Part shown: in pieces, positions 24,957 to 32,830 of the stretch
How the letters are laid out: every line of letters begins with the position of its first letter
How positions within the stretch are numbered: the first letter of the stretch is position 1
Source: Microbacterium sp. C7(2022)
GTDB taxonomy: Bacteria > Actinomycetota > Actinomycetes > Actinomycetales > Microbacteriaceae
Direction: 5' to 3'
DNA: 64,000 nucleotides
Assembly: GCF_028823665.1 (NCBI RefSeq)
Contig: NZ_JAPEHV010000003.1
Coordinates: forward strand, 186,001 to 250,000
Position numbers and translations under genes: made by a program
Notes under the pieces: model-generated
Told to the model about the DNA's origin: nothing
Seen by the model: only the letters and a program-made list of their open reading frames with translations
Database searches by the model: none

Positions 24957-26642
24957 TCAGAATCGGCGCGAGAACAGTCCCGCCAGCACGGCATGCGCCA
25001 GAGGCACGATCGAGGCGATCATGAGCACGGTGCCGAAGACGATGTCATCCAGGCGCATCAAAATGCCGCCGATGAGCAACCCGGCGAAGATGATGGCTGC
25101 CACTACCCGGCGACCCGCACGCTCGAGCCCCGCGATCCGCTTATCGAGCTTGGGAGTGTCGACGGCGAGTCGCCCGTCTTCCAACCGCGTCACGACATCG
25201 TCGAGCCTGCGCGGCAGGCGAACGGCGATGCCCAACACGTCGCGCACCTCGGTCGCGAACGCCTGCACGACATTGCCGCTCTCCTCACGCAGAAGGCGCT
25301 GCGCATAGGGCTCGACCGCATCCCACACGTTGAACGCGGGATCGAGGGAGCTGCACACACCCGAGGTCAACGAGACAGTGCGGATGATGAGGAGGAAGTT
25401 CTCCGGCAACTGTGTCGGCATGCGACGAATCGTGTCGCCGAACTCCCGCGCGAAGTCTTCGAACTCGCGCGGGTCCACTTGCGCCAGTTCGGCGAAACCC
25501 ATTCCACCGAAACGGGCGAACAGCGTCGTCATCGCCCGTTCCAACTCGGTGGTGTCAGCGTCCGGCAACAGCACGCCCACGTCGCGCATGCTCTCTACGA
25601 GCCGACGGCCGTCGCGGGCCGCCACCGCGATCAACACGCGACGAAGCCCGTCGCGCAGTCGGTCGGGCACTTCGCCCATCATGCCGAAGTCGATGAACGT
25701 GAACCGCCACGTTCGCTCCGTCTCTGCATCAGGAGTCGGGGTGACGAAAATGTTGCCGGGGTGCGGGTCTGCGTGGAAGAACCCATGATCGAAAAGCTGG
25801 TCGAACATCACGCGCGCGAACTCGGTGGCCACTTCGCCCGGATCGATGCCCGCCGCCCGCAGCGCATCGACGTCGTTGATCTTGATCGCCGTAACATCGG
25901 CCAGCGTGAGCACCTGCCGCGTCGTGCGCTCCCATGCGACCGCGGGCACCGAGACGCCGCCGTCATCGGCAAAGTCCGCGGCGAATCGCTCTGCACTGCC
26001 CGCCTCGTGGAGGTAGTCGATCTCTTCGAGGCTCGTGCGCGCGAACTCTTCCATGAGCACGGGCAGATCGACATGACGCCGGATGATCTGAACACGGTGC
26101 AACCACCCGGCCACCTTGCGCAGCGCCGCCAGGTCGACAGCGACGACCCGGTCGATGCCGGGGCGCTGGACTTTCACCACGACGTTCGTGAATCCCGCGA
26201 CGCCCGCATCCTCCACCGACAGCGCCGCACGGTGGGCTTGCCCCAGGGATGCAGCCGCGAGCGGCAGGGGGTCGAACTGAGCGAACGCCCGATCCAGCGG
26301 CACCCCGAGCTCTGCCTCGGCGAGCGCTCGGATCTCATCGAACGCGACCGGCGGCACTTCGTCTTGCAGTCCCTCCAGCTCGCGCGTGATCTCGGGTGGG
26401 AGCACGTCGAGTCGCGACGACATGAACTGCCCGACCTTGATCATGAGTCCGCCCAACTGCACGGCGAGGGCATGGAAGTGACGAGCGATGTGCTGCAACC
26501 GCGCGGGGCGTCCGCGCGCGGCGAGAGAACTCAGCCCGACGCGCGGCAGAAAGAGCTCGTACCACCACGCCTGCACCATGTACCGCAGCGCGAAGCGCAG
26601 AATGCGCCGATATCGCGCGCGCGACGCACGCTCGTCGCTCAT
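24957..26642 (-). CDS. ABC1/UbiB-family atypical protein kinase
   Basis: 561 residues from the ATG at 26642, which has GGAGGGG four bases upstream (GTG at 26645 is the alternative). The ABC1 kinase-like core has the family's KxGQ motif in 'LMIKVGQFMSSR', ATP-binding Ala-rich loop 'PLAAASLGQAHRAAL', catalytic Lys in 'VVVKVQRPGID', the loop 'FFHADPHPGNIF' and metal-binding 'FIDFGMMGEV'. Two C-terminal hydrophobic helices ('VVAAIIFAGLLIGGILM' and 'VLMIASIVPLAHAVLAGLF') anchor it in the membrane. UbiB/COQ8 relatives support quinone biosynthesis or lipid handling; actinobacterial members of this length are often simply annotated AarF. No quinone gene is adjacent. Confidence 0.9.
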   Translation of the reverse strand: MSDERASRARYRRILRFALRYMVQAWWYELFLPRVGLSSLAARGRPARLQHIARHFHALAVQLGGLMIKVGQFMSSRLDVLPPEITRELEGLQDEVPPVAFDEIRALAEAELGVPLDRAFAQFDPLPLAAASLGQAHRAALSVEDAGVAGFTNVVVKVQRPGIDRVVAVDLAALRKVAGWLHRVQIIRRHVDLPVLMEEFARTSLEEIDYLHEAGSAERFAADFADDGGVSVPAVAWERTTRQVLTLADVTAIKINDVDALRAAGIDPGEVATEFARVMFDQLFDHGFFHADPHPGNIFVTPTPDAETERTWRFTFIDFGMMGEVPDRLRDGLRRVLIAVAARDGRRLVESMRDVGVLLPDADTTELERAMTTLFARFGGMGFAELAQVDPREFEDFAREFGDTIRRMPTQLPENFLLIIRTVSLTSGVCSSLDPAFNVWDAVEPYAQRLLREESGNVVQAFATEVRDVLGIAVRLPRRLDDVVTRLEDGRLAVDTPKLDKRIAGLERAGRRVVAAIIFAGLLIGGILMRLDDIVFGTVLMIASIVPLAHAVLAGLFSRRF

Positions 26643-26709
26643 CACCCCTCCATCATGCCGTGCGAGGGCGAACGCCCAACGAAGGAACCTGCGCGCGCGA
26701 CGAGAGCCG

Positions 26710-27264
26710 TCACTCCTTCGCCAGGAGCGCGTAGAGCTTTCGTCGCGCGTCGTCGAGGATCTCTACAGCCTCGGCGATCTGCTCCGGTGTGCCACTGCGC
26801 CCCACTTGCGCCGCCGCCTGGGCAAGCGCGAGGCCGGCTTTGGGGAGCGCCGTCGCCCGCGCGGCATCCTTCATCCCCGAGGTCTCCCATGGCGCGGCGC
26901 CTTCCTCGCCCGCCGCGGCCACTCCTGCATCGGTCAGGGAGTAGATCTTACGTCCGCCCGACTCTTCGGCCGCGATGAGCCCCTCATCGGCAAGCAACTG
27001 CAGCGTCGGATACACCGAGCCGGGGCTGGGCTTCCACGCACCGCCCGAGCGTTCCTCGATTTGCTGGATGATCTGATAGCCGTGCATCGGCGACTCTGCC
27101 AGCAGCGCCAACACGGCTGCTCGCACGTCCCCGCGATTCACACGTGACGCGGGTGCGCCAACCCGCTGCTCGAAGGCGTCACGCAGCTGATCCATTGCCT
27201 CGAAGATGCCGGGGCCGGGCCACCCGCTGCCGAACCCACTGGCCCGTGATCCTGCACTGTTCAT
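26710..27264 (-). CDS. PadR-family transcriptional regulator
   Basis: 184 residues from the ATG at 27264, preceded by AGGAGA; the open frame continues to 27312 without a site. A Gly-rich N-terminal tail ('GSRASGFGSGWPGPGI') precedes a PadR winged helix: 'RAAVLALLAESPMHGYQIIQ', 'GGAWKPSPGSVYPTLQLL', 'GRKIYSLTDAG'. The C-terminal helices would dimerise. It lies just downstream of, and in line with, the DHA2 exporter gene (72 bases between them); PadR proteins commonly repress efflux genes in response to phenolics or drugs. A palindrome upstream (27315-27336) is a candidate binding site. Confidence 0.92.
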   Translation of the reverse strand: MNSAGSRASGFGSGWPGPGIFEAMDQLRDAFEQRVGAPASRVNRGDVRAAVLALLAESPMHGYQIIQQIEERSGGAWKPSPGSVYPTLQLLADEGLIAAEESGGRKIYSLTDAGVAAAGEEGAAPWETSGMKDAARATALPKAGLALAQAAAQVGRSGTPEQIAEAVEILDDARRKLYALLAKE

Positions 27265-27314
27265 GATCGATCTCCTCGCATCGCAGCTCGCCGCCACGAT
27301 GACGACTCCCATGA

Positions 27315-27336
27315 ACGATACCTACCGATATATCGT
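27315..27336. promoter_or_regulatory. Candidate PadR operator/promoter region
   Basis: ACGATA (27315-27320) and TATCGT (27331-27336) are inverted arms around ten bases, and CGATATATCG (27326-27335) is itself a perfect 10-bp palindrome. It is AT-rich against this background and lies 51-72 bases upstream of the padR start, touching the exporter's stop codon (27336-27338). Confidence 0.5.
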
Positions 27337-28991
27337 TACGGAAGGTCCTTGACAGATTCCGCCGCACGACGCAGGGCAAATGCGCCGACGAATCCGAGGA
27401 GTAGGAAGACGGATGCCACGAGCAGCGCCCATCGCGTCCCATCGGCGAATCCTTCGGCGAGCGCGGCGGTGACAGCGGCGGTCTGATCGCCCAGGGGACT
27501 CGAACTCCCCGCCTCGCGGAGCGCAGGGATGGCCGTGCCGGCGGACTGCCTGGTCGCCGTCGCGAGCTGATCAGCCTCGTCGCCACTCACGTCCACACTC
27601 TCGAGAGCCGCGGGAAGTGTGAGAGCGAGCGATACCGAGAGCGCCGCACCGGCGAACGCCGTGCCGAGCGCGGAACCGATCTGTCGGACTGTGCTCTGCG
27701 TGGCGGAGCCCTGCCCAGAAACTTCGACCGGAACGTCGCGCAACACCGTGCCTGTCAGTTGCGCGGAGGCAAGGCCAAGCCCCAAGCCGTAGACGACGAG
27801 AGGAAGCGCGATCACCACCCCGGGTGTATCTGCGTGGATGATGAGCGCGACCACCACGATGCCGACCACTTCGAGCCCGAGTCCGAGCAACACAGTGCCC
27901 GGGGACCCGAATCGCGCGGCCAGATGGCGAGCGGATGCTCCCGAGAAGAACGCGCCGATGGCCATGGCGGCGAGTACGAGCCCCGCCCCCATGACGTCGA
28001 GCCCGACCGCGTTGATGAGGTAGAGCGGCAGGACGAAGATGATGGCGAACTCCCCCACGGCCACCATCGCGGCGGTGAGGTTCCCCCACGAGAACGTGGG
28101 GATACGGAACAGATTGAGGTCAAGAAGCGCCGAACGGCGCACGCGCTCTCGATGGCGCTCCCACAAGACGAACAACGTCAGCGCGACTGCCGCGATCGCA
28201 AAGGCCACCGGAACGGCGGAGATCGCGGCATCCGCGGGCCACACCCACCCGAAGATCACCAGGTCATCCTTCGGCGCCCACCAGCCGAGGTCGGGACCCT
28301 CGATGACCGCGAACACCAGCGCGCCGAAGCCGATCGCGCTGAGCAGCGCTCCATCGACGTCGGCGCCCGGGCGCCCCTTGGCGCCGCGCGTTTCGGGCAC
28401 CGTGAGCAGCGCCGCCACAAAGACGGCGATGCCCAGCGGGATGTTCACGAGGAACACCCAATGCCACGACGCCCACTGCGTCAGCGCGCCGCCGGCGAGC
28501 GGACCGATCGCCGCGGCCCCCGAGATCACCGCGCCCCACACACCGAACGCGGCCCCGCGATAGCGGCCGCGGAACACCGCATTGACCGTCGACAGCGTTG
28601 AGGGCATGATGAACGCCGCTCCGAGCGCTTGGACGGCGCGGGCTGCGATCAGCGGTCCACCACTGTCGGACGCAGCCGCCAGCACGCTGCCGCCGATGAA
28701 GATCACCACGCCGATGAGGAACATCAGCTTGCGACCCCAGCGATCGGCCAGCCGCCCGGTCGACAGCAGCAGTGCGGCGAGCACGACCGCATACAGGCTG
28801 TTGACCCGTTGCGCGTCGGTGAGGTCGAGACCGATGTCGCTGATGATCTCGGGTAACGCTACGCCGACGATCGTGCCGTCGAGGACGATCATGCCGAGCC
28901 CCGCCGACAGGACGGCCAGCGCCAGCCACTCGCGTCGCGTGGGTGGTGAAGACTCTGAGGTCGAGGGATCGAGTGGCTGCGATGCGCTCAT
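27336..28991 (-). CDS. MFS exporter, DHA2 (EmrB/QacA) family, 14 TM
   Basis: 551 residues from the ATG at 28991 (AAAGG upstream); the longer open frame to 29189 overlaps the cold-shock promoter and is rejected. Fourteen hydrophobic segments are visible. Conserved motifs include the TM1 antiporter signature region '[14 protein letters not shown]', motif A '[16 protein letters not shown]' between TM2 and TM3, and motif C-like '[17 protein letters not shown]' in TM5. These are proton-coupled drug exporters. PadR lies immediately downstream and is the likely regulator. The gene is divergent from the cold-shock gene. Confidence 0.92.
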   Translation of the reverse strand: MSASQPLDPSTSESSPPTRREWLALAVLSAGLGMIVLDGTIVGVALPEIISDIGLDLTDAQRVNSLYAVVLAALLLSTGRLADRWGRKLMFLIGVVIFIGGSVLAAASDSGGPLIAARAVQALGAAFIMPSTLSTVNAVFRGRYRGAAFGVWGAVISGAAAIGPLAGGALTQWASWHWVFLVNIPLGIAVFVAALLTVPETRGAKGRPGADVDGALLSAIGFGALVFAVIEGPDLGWWAPKDDLVIFGWVWPADAAISAVPVAFAIAAVALTLFVLWERHRERVRRSALLDLNLFRIPTFSWGNLTAAMVAVGEFAIIFVLPLYLINAVGLDVMGAGLVLAAMAIGAFFSGASARHLAARFGSPGTVLLGLGLEVVGIVVVALIIHADTPGVVIALPLVVYGLGLGLASAQLTGTVLRDVPVEVSGQGSATQSTVRQIGSALGTAFAGAALSVSLALTLPAALESVDVSGDEADQLATATRQSAGTAIPALREAGSSSPLGDQTAAVTAALAEGFADGTRWALLVASVFLLLGFVGAFALRRAAESVKDLP

Positions 28992-29068
28992 TCGGCAGGG
29001 CCTTTCGCTCGAGGACGACGCTCGCGCACATCTGCGACGCAAGGCGTTCTCGAATCTATCGTGCAGGG

Positions 29069-29074
29069 TAGGCT
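29069..29074 (+). promoter_or_regulatory. Probable -10 box of the cold-shock gene
   Basis: TAGGCT at 29069-29074 would give a start near 29081 and a 5' untranslated region of about 56 bases before the cold-shock ATG. Long leaders of this kind are usual for cspA-type genes. The -35 region is poor. Confidence 0.35.
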
Positions 29075-29136
29075 CACTGCGAGGAGCTGACGGCTCCCGG
29101 TCGCATTGCGGCCCGCAAAGAAAAAGGAAAGACACG

Positions 29137-29340
29137 ATGGCCACTGGCACCGTGAAATGGTTCAACTCCGAAAAGGGCTTCGGCTTCATCGCACCGGATG
29201 CAGGCGGAGACGACCTCTTCGCGCACTACAGCGCGATCGCCACCGAGGGCTACAAGGAGCTCCACGAGAACCAGAAGGTCGAATTCGACGCCGAGCGTGG
29301 CCCCAAGGGCATGCAGGCTGCGAACATTCGCCCGCTCTGA
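29137..29340 (+). CDS. cspA: Cold-shock protein (CspA family)
   Basis: 67 residues, complete CSD. RNP1 'KGFGFIAP' and RNP2 'DLFAHYSAI' are intact, starting '[16 protein letters not shown]'. It binds single-stranded RNA/DNA as a chaperone in the cytoplasm. ATG at 29137 follows AAAAAGGAAAG by six bases, a strong ribosome-binding site. A clear rho-independent-type hairpin follows at 29377-29408. Confidence 0.97.
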   Translation: MATGTVKWFNSEKGFGFIAPDAGGDDLFAHYSAIATEGYKELHENQKVEFDAERGPKGMQAANIRPL

Positions 29341-29376
29341 TCGTCACTCGTCGGGTTTCGACCTGACGGGAAGCCG

Positions 29377-29408
29377 CAACACCCCGGTCCTTTTGGATCG
29401 GGGTGTTG
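29377..29408 (+). terminator. Terminator after cspA
   Basis: CAACACCCCGGTCC (29377-29390), loop TTTT, GGATCGGGGTGTTG (29395-29408): a 14-bp stem with a single G-T wobble, 36 bases after the cspA stop. A short mixed T/C tail (TCGTCTTCC) follows. Confidence 0.85.
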
Positions 29409-29490
29409 TCGTCTTCCCCCCTCGGCCGCCTCGCCCCGCGAGAGTTCTCGAAAGCGAGCGGTGCGACCTCACGTAGATTTCGAGGAGTGG

Positions 29491-29592
29491 ATGCCGGTGC
29501 TATCAGAGATTCGCACGCGAGACGTCACGGCGCCTGACGGTTCTCCTGCGACCCTCGATGATTCGGTCGTGCTGCTGCAACGTCGCAGCTGA
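29491..29592 (+). CDS. Possible 33-codon ORF, or relic of a gene start
   Basis: ATG at 29491 has CGAGGAG four bases upstream and opens a 33-residue frame ('MPVLSEIRTRDVTAPDGSP', then 'ATLDDSVVLLQRRS') ending at 29592. The opening weakly resembles the N-terminus of glutathione peroxidases (a short strand, 'DG', then a run into 'VVL'), after which the match stops. It could be a small protein or a truncated gene. The rest of 29409-29597 shows no gene. Confidence 0.3.
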   Translation: MPVLSEIRTRDVTAPDGSPATLDDSVVLLQRRS

Positions 29593-29597
29593 CCAGC

Positions 29598-30242
29598 TCA
29601 GCCTGCGATCGCCTCGACGATCGGCGTGGATCCTGCGTTGAAACGAAGAGTGCGCCCGATCGTCGAGTCGTCAGCGAGAACCGCGTCGATGACAGCAGCG
29701 ACGTCTGCACGAGAAACCTTCGTGGCTTCCGTCGCATCGACATGGATGCGGCCCGTGGGCGGATCCAGCGTCAGCGCGCTCGGAGCGACGATCGTGTAGT
29801 CGAGTCCACTTGAACGCAAGTGTTCGTCCGCTGCCGCCTTAGCTTCGGCATAGGCGAAGAAGGCGTTGTCTTCGGGCACGCCGTGATCGGTGTCAGCGCC
29901 GAAGTACGACACCATGACGTAGCGGCGCACCCCCGCCGCCACGCACGCATCGATCGAGCGAATCGCTGCATCGCGGTCGACCGCGTAGGTTCGCTGAGGG
30001 TCTCCCCCACCAGCCCCGGCCGCCCAGATGACGACGTCGTTGCCACTCACGAGGTTTGTGAGCTGGTCGGTGTCGAAGACTTCGATGTCGGCGACCAGTG
30101 GCGCGGCCCCGGTTGCGGCCACATCGGTCTCATGGTCGGCATTGCGAAACAGGGCGGTGACGTGTTCGCCACGACCCACGAGCATCGGTTCGAGGAGGAG
30201 CGCGACCTTGCCGTGGCCGCCGATGAGCAGGATGCGAGACAT
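29598..30242 (-). CDS. NAD(P)-binding atypical SDR (NmrA/YwnB-like)
   Basis: 214 residues. The Rossmann loop 'ILLIGGHGKVALLLEPML' (GxxGxxG variant 'GGHGKV') starts the protein; 'DVVIWAAGAGGGDPQRTYAV', 'RYVMVSYFGAD' and 'YAEAKAAADEHLRSSGLDYT' follow the pattern of atypical SDRs related to biliverdin reductase B and YwnB. Such proteins bind NAD(P)H and often lack a defined substrate. The ATG at 30242 has GGAG upstream (minus strand, 30249-30252), and a TAGGCT -10 box lies at 30273-30278, minus strand. It is divergent from the small membrane protein gene. Confidence 0.85.
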   Translation of the reverse strand: MSRILLIGGHGKVALLLEPMLVGRGEHVTALFRNADHETDVAATGAAPLVADIEVFDTDQLTNLVSGNDVVIWAAGAGGGDPQRTYAVDRDAAIRSIDACVAAGVRRYVMVSYFGADTDHGVPEDNAFFAYAEAKAAADEHLRSSGLDYTIVAPSALTLDPPTGRIHVDATEATKVSRADVAAVIDAVLADDSTIGRTLRFNAGSTPIVEAIAG

Positions 30243-30308
30243 AGGGCTCTCCGATCTGACGTTCTCTTCGAGCCTAACCGGGCCCGCAGACCGGCTAAAG
30301 TTCTGCGT

Positions 30309-30668
30309 ATGTCTTCAGATCAGCAGGAACTCCACGGCGGCGCTCTCAGTGGGCACGGTAGCCCCGGCCTGTGGGGCACGCTGTTCGGTCTCATGGTCGC
30401 GGCCTTCATCGCTGTGCCGCTCTCAGCTGCATTCTCGTTCGCCACGCACCCCGGCACCCAGCAACTGTTCGCCGGTCGACTGAACGAGGCGACCACCGGC
30501 GGCTACGTCGCGTTCTGGTGGATCGTCACGATCTTCCTCGCCGCCCTGCCTTTCCTCGTCGGCTACGCCGTCGCGAAGCTGTCGGGCCGCACGCTCGCGA
30601 TCGTCGGCGCCATCGTTGCCCTCTTCGTCGTCGCCGTACTGGTGCTGGGTCAGATCTTCGTCTTCTGA
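30309..30668 (+). CDS. Small membrane protein, function unknown
   Basis: 119 residues from the ATG at 30309; the open frame extends upstream only as antisense of the SDR gene. Three hydrophobic stretches are seen: 'LWGTLFGLMVAAFIAVPLSA' near residue 21, 'FWWIVTIFLAALPFLVGYAV' near 68 and 'LAIVGAIVALFVVAVLVLGQ' near 97. No motif is recognised. TAAAGT (30296-30301) lies seven bases before the ATG, so the transcript may be leaderless. The stop is 15 bases from the fdhD stop, tail to tail. Confidence 0.65.
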   Translation: MSSDQQELHGGALSGHGSPGLWGTLFGLMVAAFIAVPLSAAFSFATHPGTQQLFAGRLNEATTGGYVAFWWIVTIFLAALPFLVGYAVAKLSGRTLAIVGAIVALFVVAVLVLGQIFVF

Positions 30669-30683
30669 TCTCCCCGGCGACGC

Positions 30684-31571
30684 TCAGCCGACGCGAATGC
30701 GCTCGGGGTGCGTGTACACGTTCAGCGTGTCACCGCGCGAAAAACCCACGAGAGTGAGTCCGCGGGCCGCCGCGAGTTCCACCGCCAGGCTTGACGGAGC
30801 CGACACCGCGGCGAGAATGGGGATGCCCGCCATCGCGGCCTTCTGGACGAGTTCGAAGCTCACGCGGCCCGAAACCTGCAGCACCGTGCCCGTCAACGGC
30901 AATCGACCTACCGTCAGGGCCCACCCGACGACCTTGTCGACCGCGTTGTGGCGCCCCACATCCTCACGCACGATCAGCTCTTCACCCGATGCAGCGTCGT
31001 ACAGTCCGGCGGCGTGCAGACCACCAGTCTTGGCGAACGCCGCTTGCTTCACGCGCAGACGCTCCGGAAGTTCGGCGAGGGCCGCGGCATCCATCGTCGC
31101 CATATCTTGCGCCACATCGAAGCGCGACGATTTCTCGACGGCGTCGATGGATGCCGCGCCACACACGCCGCACGCGCTCGTCGCCACAAACGCGCGAGCC
31201 ATGTCGGGAGTGGGAGCCACGGCTCCCGCGCCGAGCGTGACGTCCAGCACGTTGTAGGTGTTCCCGCTCGCGGGTGTCTCGAGCAATGCGGGCCGATCCA
31301 TCGACTGCGCGCCGAGCCCCGGTCCGCCGCAGTGAATCGCCGCCGCGAGCTGGTCGCTCCGCCCGATCACTCCCTCTGAGACCAAGAACCCTGCCGCCAG
31401 TTCGACGTCATGACCGGGGGTCCGCATCGTGACAACGAGCGGCTGCCCGCTAAGACGAATCTCGAGGGGCTCTTCCACGGCGAGCACGTCAGCACGCCGT
31501 CGCGCCACAACTTCGCCGTCGCCGTCGAAACTGATTCGCGTGACGGGGCGGTTCGCCGTGATGCGCCCCAT
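30684..31571 (-). CDS. fdhD: FdhD, formate dehydrogenase accessory sulfurtransferase
   Basis: 295 residues. The FdhD family is clear: 'RLSGQPLVVTMRTPGHDVEL' with 'AAGFLVSEGVI', the sulfur-carrying cysteine loop 'SACGVCGAASIDAV', 'DVGRHNAVDKVVGWAL' and 'VSGRVSFELVQKAAMAGIPI'. FdhD moves sulfur from IscS-type desulfurase onto the Mo-bisMGD cofactor of formate dehydrogenase. It follows moaA with three bases between stop and start. Its presumed client is the FdhA/YdeP-like oxidoreductase gene at about 49-51.6 kb. Confidence 0.95.
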   Translation of the reverse strand: MGRITANRPVTRISFDGDGEVVARRRADVLAVEEPLEIRLSGQPLVVTMRTPGHDVELAAGFLVSEGVIGRSDQLAAAIHCGGPGLGAQSMDRPALLETPASGNTYNVLDVTLGAGAVAPTPDMARAFVATSACGVCGAASIDAVEKSSRFDVAQDMATMDAAALAELPERLRVKQAAFAKTGGLHAAGLYDAASGEELIVREDVGRHNAVDKVVGWALTVGRLPLTGTVLQVSGRVSFELVQKAAMAGIPILAAVSAPSSLAVELAAARGLTLVGFSRGDTLNVYTHPERIRVG

Positions 31572-31574
31572 TAC

Positions 31575-32669
31575 TCAGCCGCCGATCGCGTTCATACCGC
31601 GCGCGGGCTGCAGGAACGACGGTTCGTTGATGGCGTGGCCGGGCAACTTTCCCCGGACGCACGCGCGCAGCATCCCATCGATCCCGTCTGCGCGAGAATC
31701 CTCCGCGCCGGGCGCGCGCAGGATCGGCAGCAGGTCATACTCGGTCGTGGAGAAAAGGCAGTTGCGCAATTGGCCGTCTGCGGTGAGTCGAAGTCGGTCG
31801 CAGTCCCCGCAGAAGGGTGCTGTCACCGACGCGATGACGCCGACCGTGTCGGGCCCACCATCGAGCATCCAGCGTTCGGCGGGCGCACCCCCTCGCCCCG
31901 GAACCGGCGTCAGCGTCCACCGGCTCGACAGCGCCTGAAGAATCTCCTCGCGCGTCACCATGTTCTCGCGTGACCACGTGTGCCCGGCATCCAACGGCAT
32001 CTGCTCGATGAAGCGCATCTGCGCCGAGTGCGCGACGGCGAAGGCGACCAGATCGACGAGTTCGTCATCGTTGACTCCCCGCATGGCGACCGCGTTGATC
32101 TTGAGCGGTCGCAGGTCGGATGCCGCGGCCGCCGCGATGCCAGCGAGAACGTCATCGAGCCGGTCACGTCGAGTGAGTTCGCGGAACCGATCGTGCCTCA
32201 GCGTGTCGAGGGAGATGTTCACCCGGTGCAATCCGGCATCGATGAGATCTGACAAGACCTCATCCAGACGGATGCCATTGGTCGTCATCGCAATCTCGAC
32301 CGGCTGACCGTCGGGACCCCGGAGTCGGGCGAGCCTGCGCACCACATCCACGATGTCGGTGCGCAGCAGTGGCTCCCCTCCCGTGAGGCGAAACGTCGTG
32401 ATCCCCGCTGCGGCGGCAACGCGGGCCACCTCGACGATCTCGTCGAGCGAGAGGATGCTGGTGCGCGCCAGCCATTCGTTGCCCTGCTCGGGCATGCAGT
32501 ACGTGCAGCGCAGCGAACAGCGGTCGGTGAGCGAGATGCGCAGGTCGCGATGCACACGCGAATAGGTGTCGACGAGCGGTGCACCCGGCACCGCCGTCGC
32601 GTCGCTCGCAGCGTCCGCGGCGCCCGGGAGCGGCATCCGGACACCGATCGTCACGGGCACGGCGCTCAT
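31575..32669 (-). CDS. moaA: GTP 3',8-cyclase, molybdenum cofactor biosynthesis
   Basis: 364 residues, radical SAM enzyme. The SAM cluster cysteines are in 'LTDRCSLRCTYCMPEQG' and the C-terminal cluster in 'APFCGDCDRLRLTADGQLRNC'; the protein ends in the conserved Gly-Gly needed for activity ('NAIGG'). It makes the 8-cyclo-GTP intermediate, first step of Moco synthesis, with MoaC (encoded at 45 kb). About 35 extra N-terminal residues precede 'VDTYSRVHRDLRISLTDRC'. The ATG at 32669 overlaps the stop of a 15-codon upstream ORF (ATGA). Confidence 0.96.
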   Translation of the reverse strand: MSAVPVTIGVRMPLPGAADAASDATAVPGAPLVDTYSRVHRDLRISLTDRCSLRCTYCMPEQGNEWLARTSILSLDEIVEVARVAAAAGITTFRLTGGEPLLRTDIVDVVRRLARLRGPDGQPVEIAMTTNGIRLDEVLSDLIDAGLHRVNISLDTLRHDRFRELTRRDRLDDVLAGIAAAAASDLRPLKINAVAMRGVNDDELVDLVAFAVAHSAQMRFIEQMPLDAGHTWSRENMVTREEILQALSSRWTLTPVPGRGGAPAERWMLDGGPDTVGVIASVTAPFCGDCDRLRLTADGQLRNCLFSTTEYDLLPILRAPGAEDSRADGIDGMLRACVRGKLPGHAINEPSFLQPARGMNAIGG

Positions 32670-32713
32670 GGACGCGATCCCTCACGCACGCGGCCGTCCC
32701 CCGTCTCAGACAT
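32666..32713 (-). CDS. Putative 15-residue leader peptide of moaA
   Basis: ATG at 32713 opens 'MSETGDGRVREGSRP', whose TGA (32666-32668) overlaps the moaA ATG. A TAGGCT box (minus strand, 32720-32725) lies exactly six bases before this ATG, the same leaderless layout seen at other genes here, so ribosomes would start at the mRNA 5' end, translate the leader and reach moaA by coupling. No Shine-Dalgarno is obvious before moaA apart from GAGGGA inside the leader. Confidence 0.55.
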   Translation of the reverse strand: MSETGDGRVREGSRP

Positions 32714-32761
32714 GTGTCGAGCCTAATCGCGACACGGGAACCGCGGCTCCTCAACTGGCGC

Positions 32762-32789
32762 TTGCAAAGGTCGTGCCACCTGCTACAGT
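32762..32789 (+). promoter_or_regulatory. Promoter of cydABDC
   Basis: TTGCAA (32762-32767), 16 bases, TACAGT (32784-32789) is the best sigma-70-type promoter in the window. A start near 32796 gives a leader of about 35 bases to the cydA GTG. The -10 box overlaps the palindrome at 32788-32804. Confidence 0.7.
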
Positions 32790-32804
32790 GTGGTCAGACC
32801 ACAC
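32788..32804. promoter_or_regulatory. Perfect palindromic operator at the cyd promoter
   Basis: GTGTGGTC-A-GACCACAC is a perfect 8-bp inverted repeat around one base. It covers the end of the -10 and the predicted transcription start. The core TGGTC-N-GACCA has the symmetry of FadR/GntR-family operators. Bound protein would repress cydABDC. Confidence 0.7.
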
Positions 32805-32830
32805 CTCGACCCAATCGATCGGAGTGCACA

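Noticed and set aside
24993..26978. 661-codon plus-strand frame
   Set aside because: Antisense of the UbiB-family kinase gene; translation is His/Arg-rich without domain features.
28992..29189. Extended N-terminus for the DHA2 exporter
   Set aside because: It would cover the cspA promoter and 5' region in antisense; the ATG at 28991 directly precedes the conserved TM1 region and has a ribosome-binding site.
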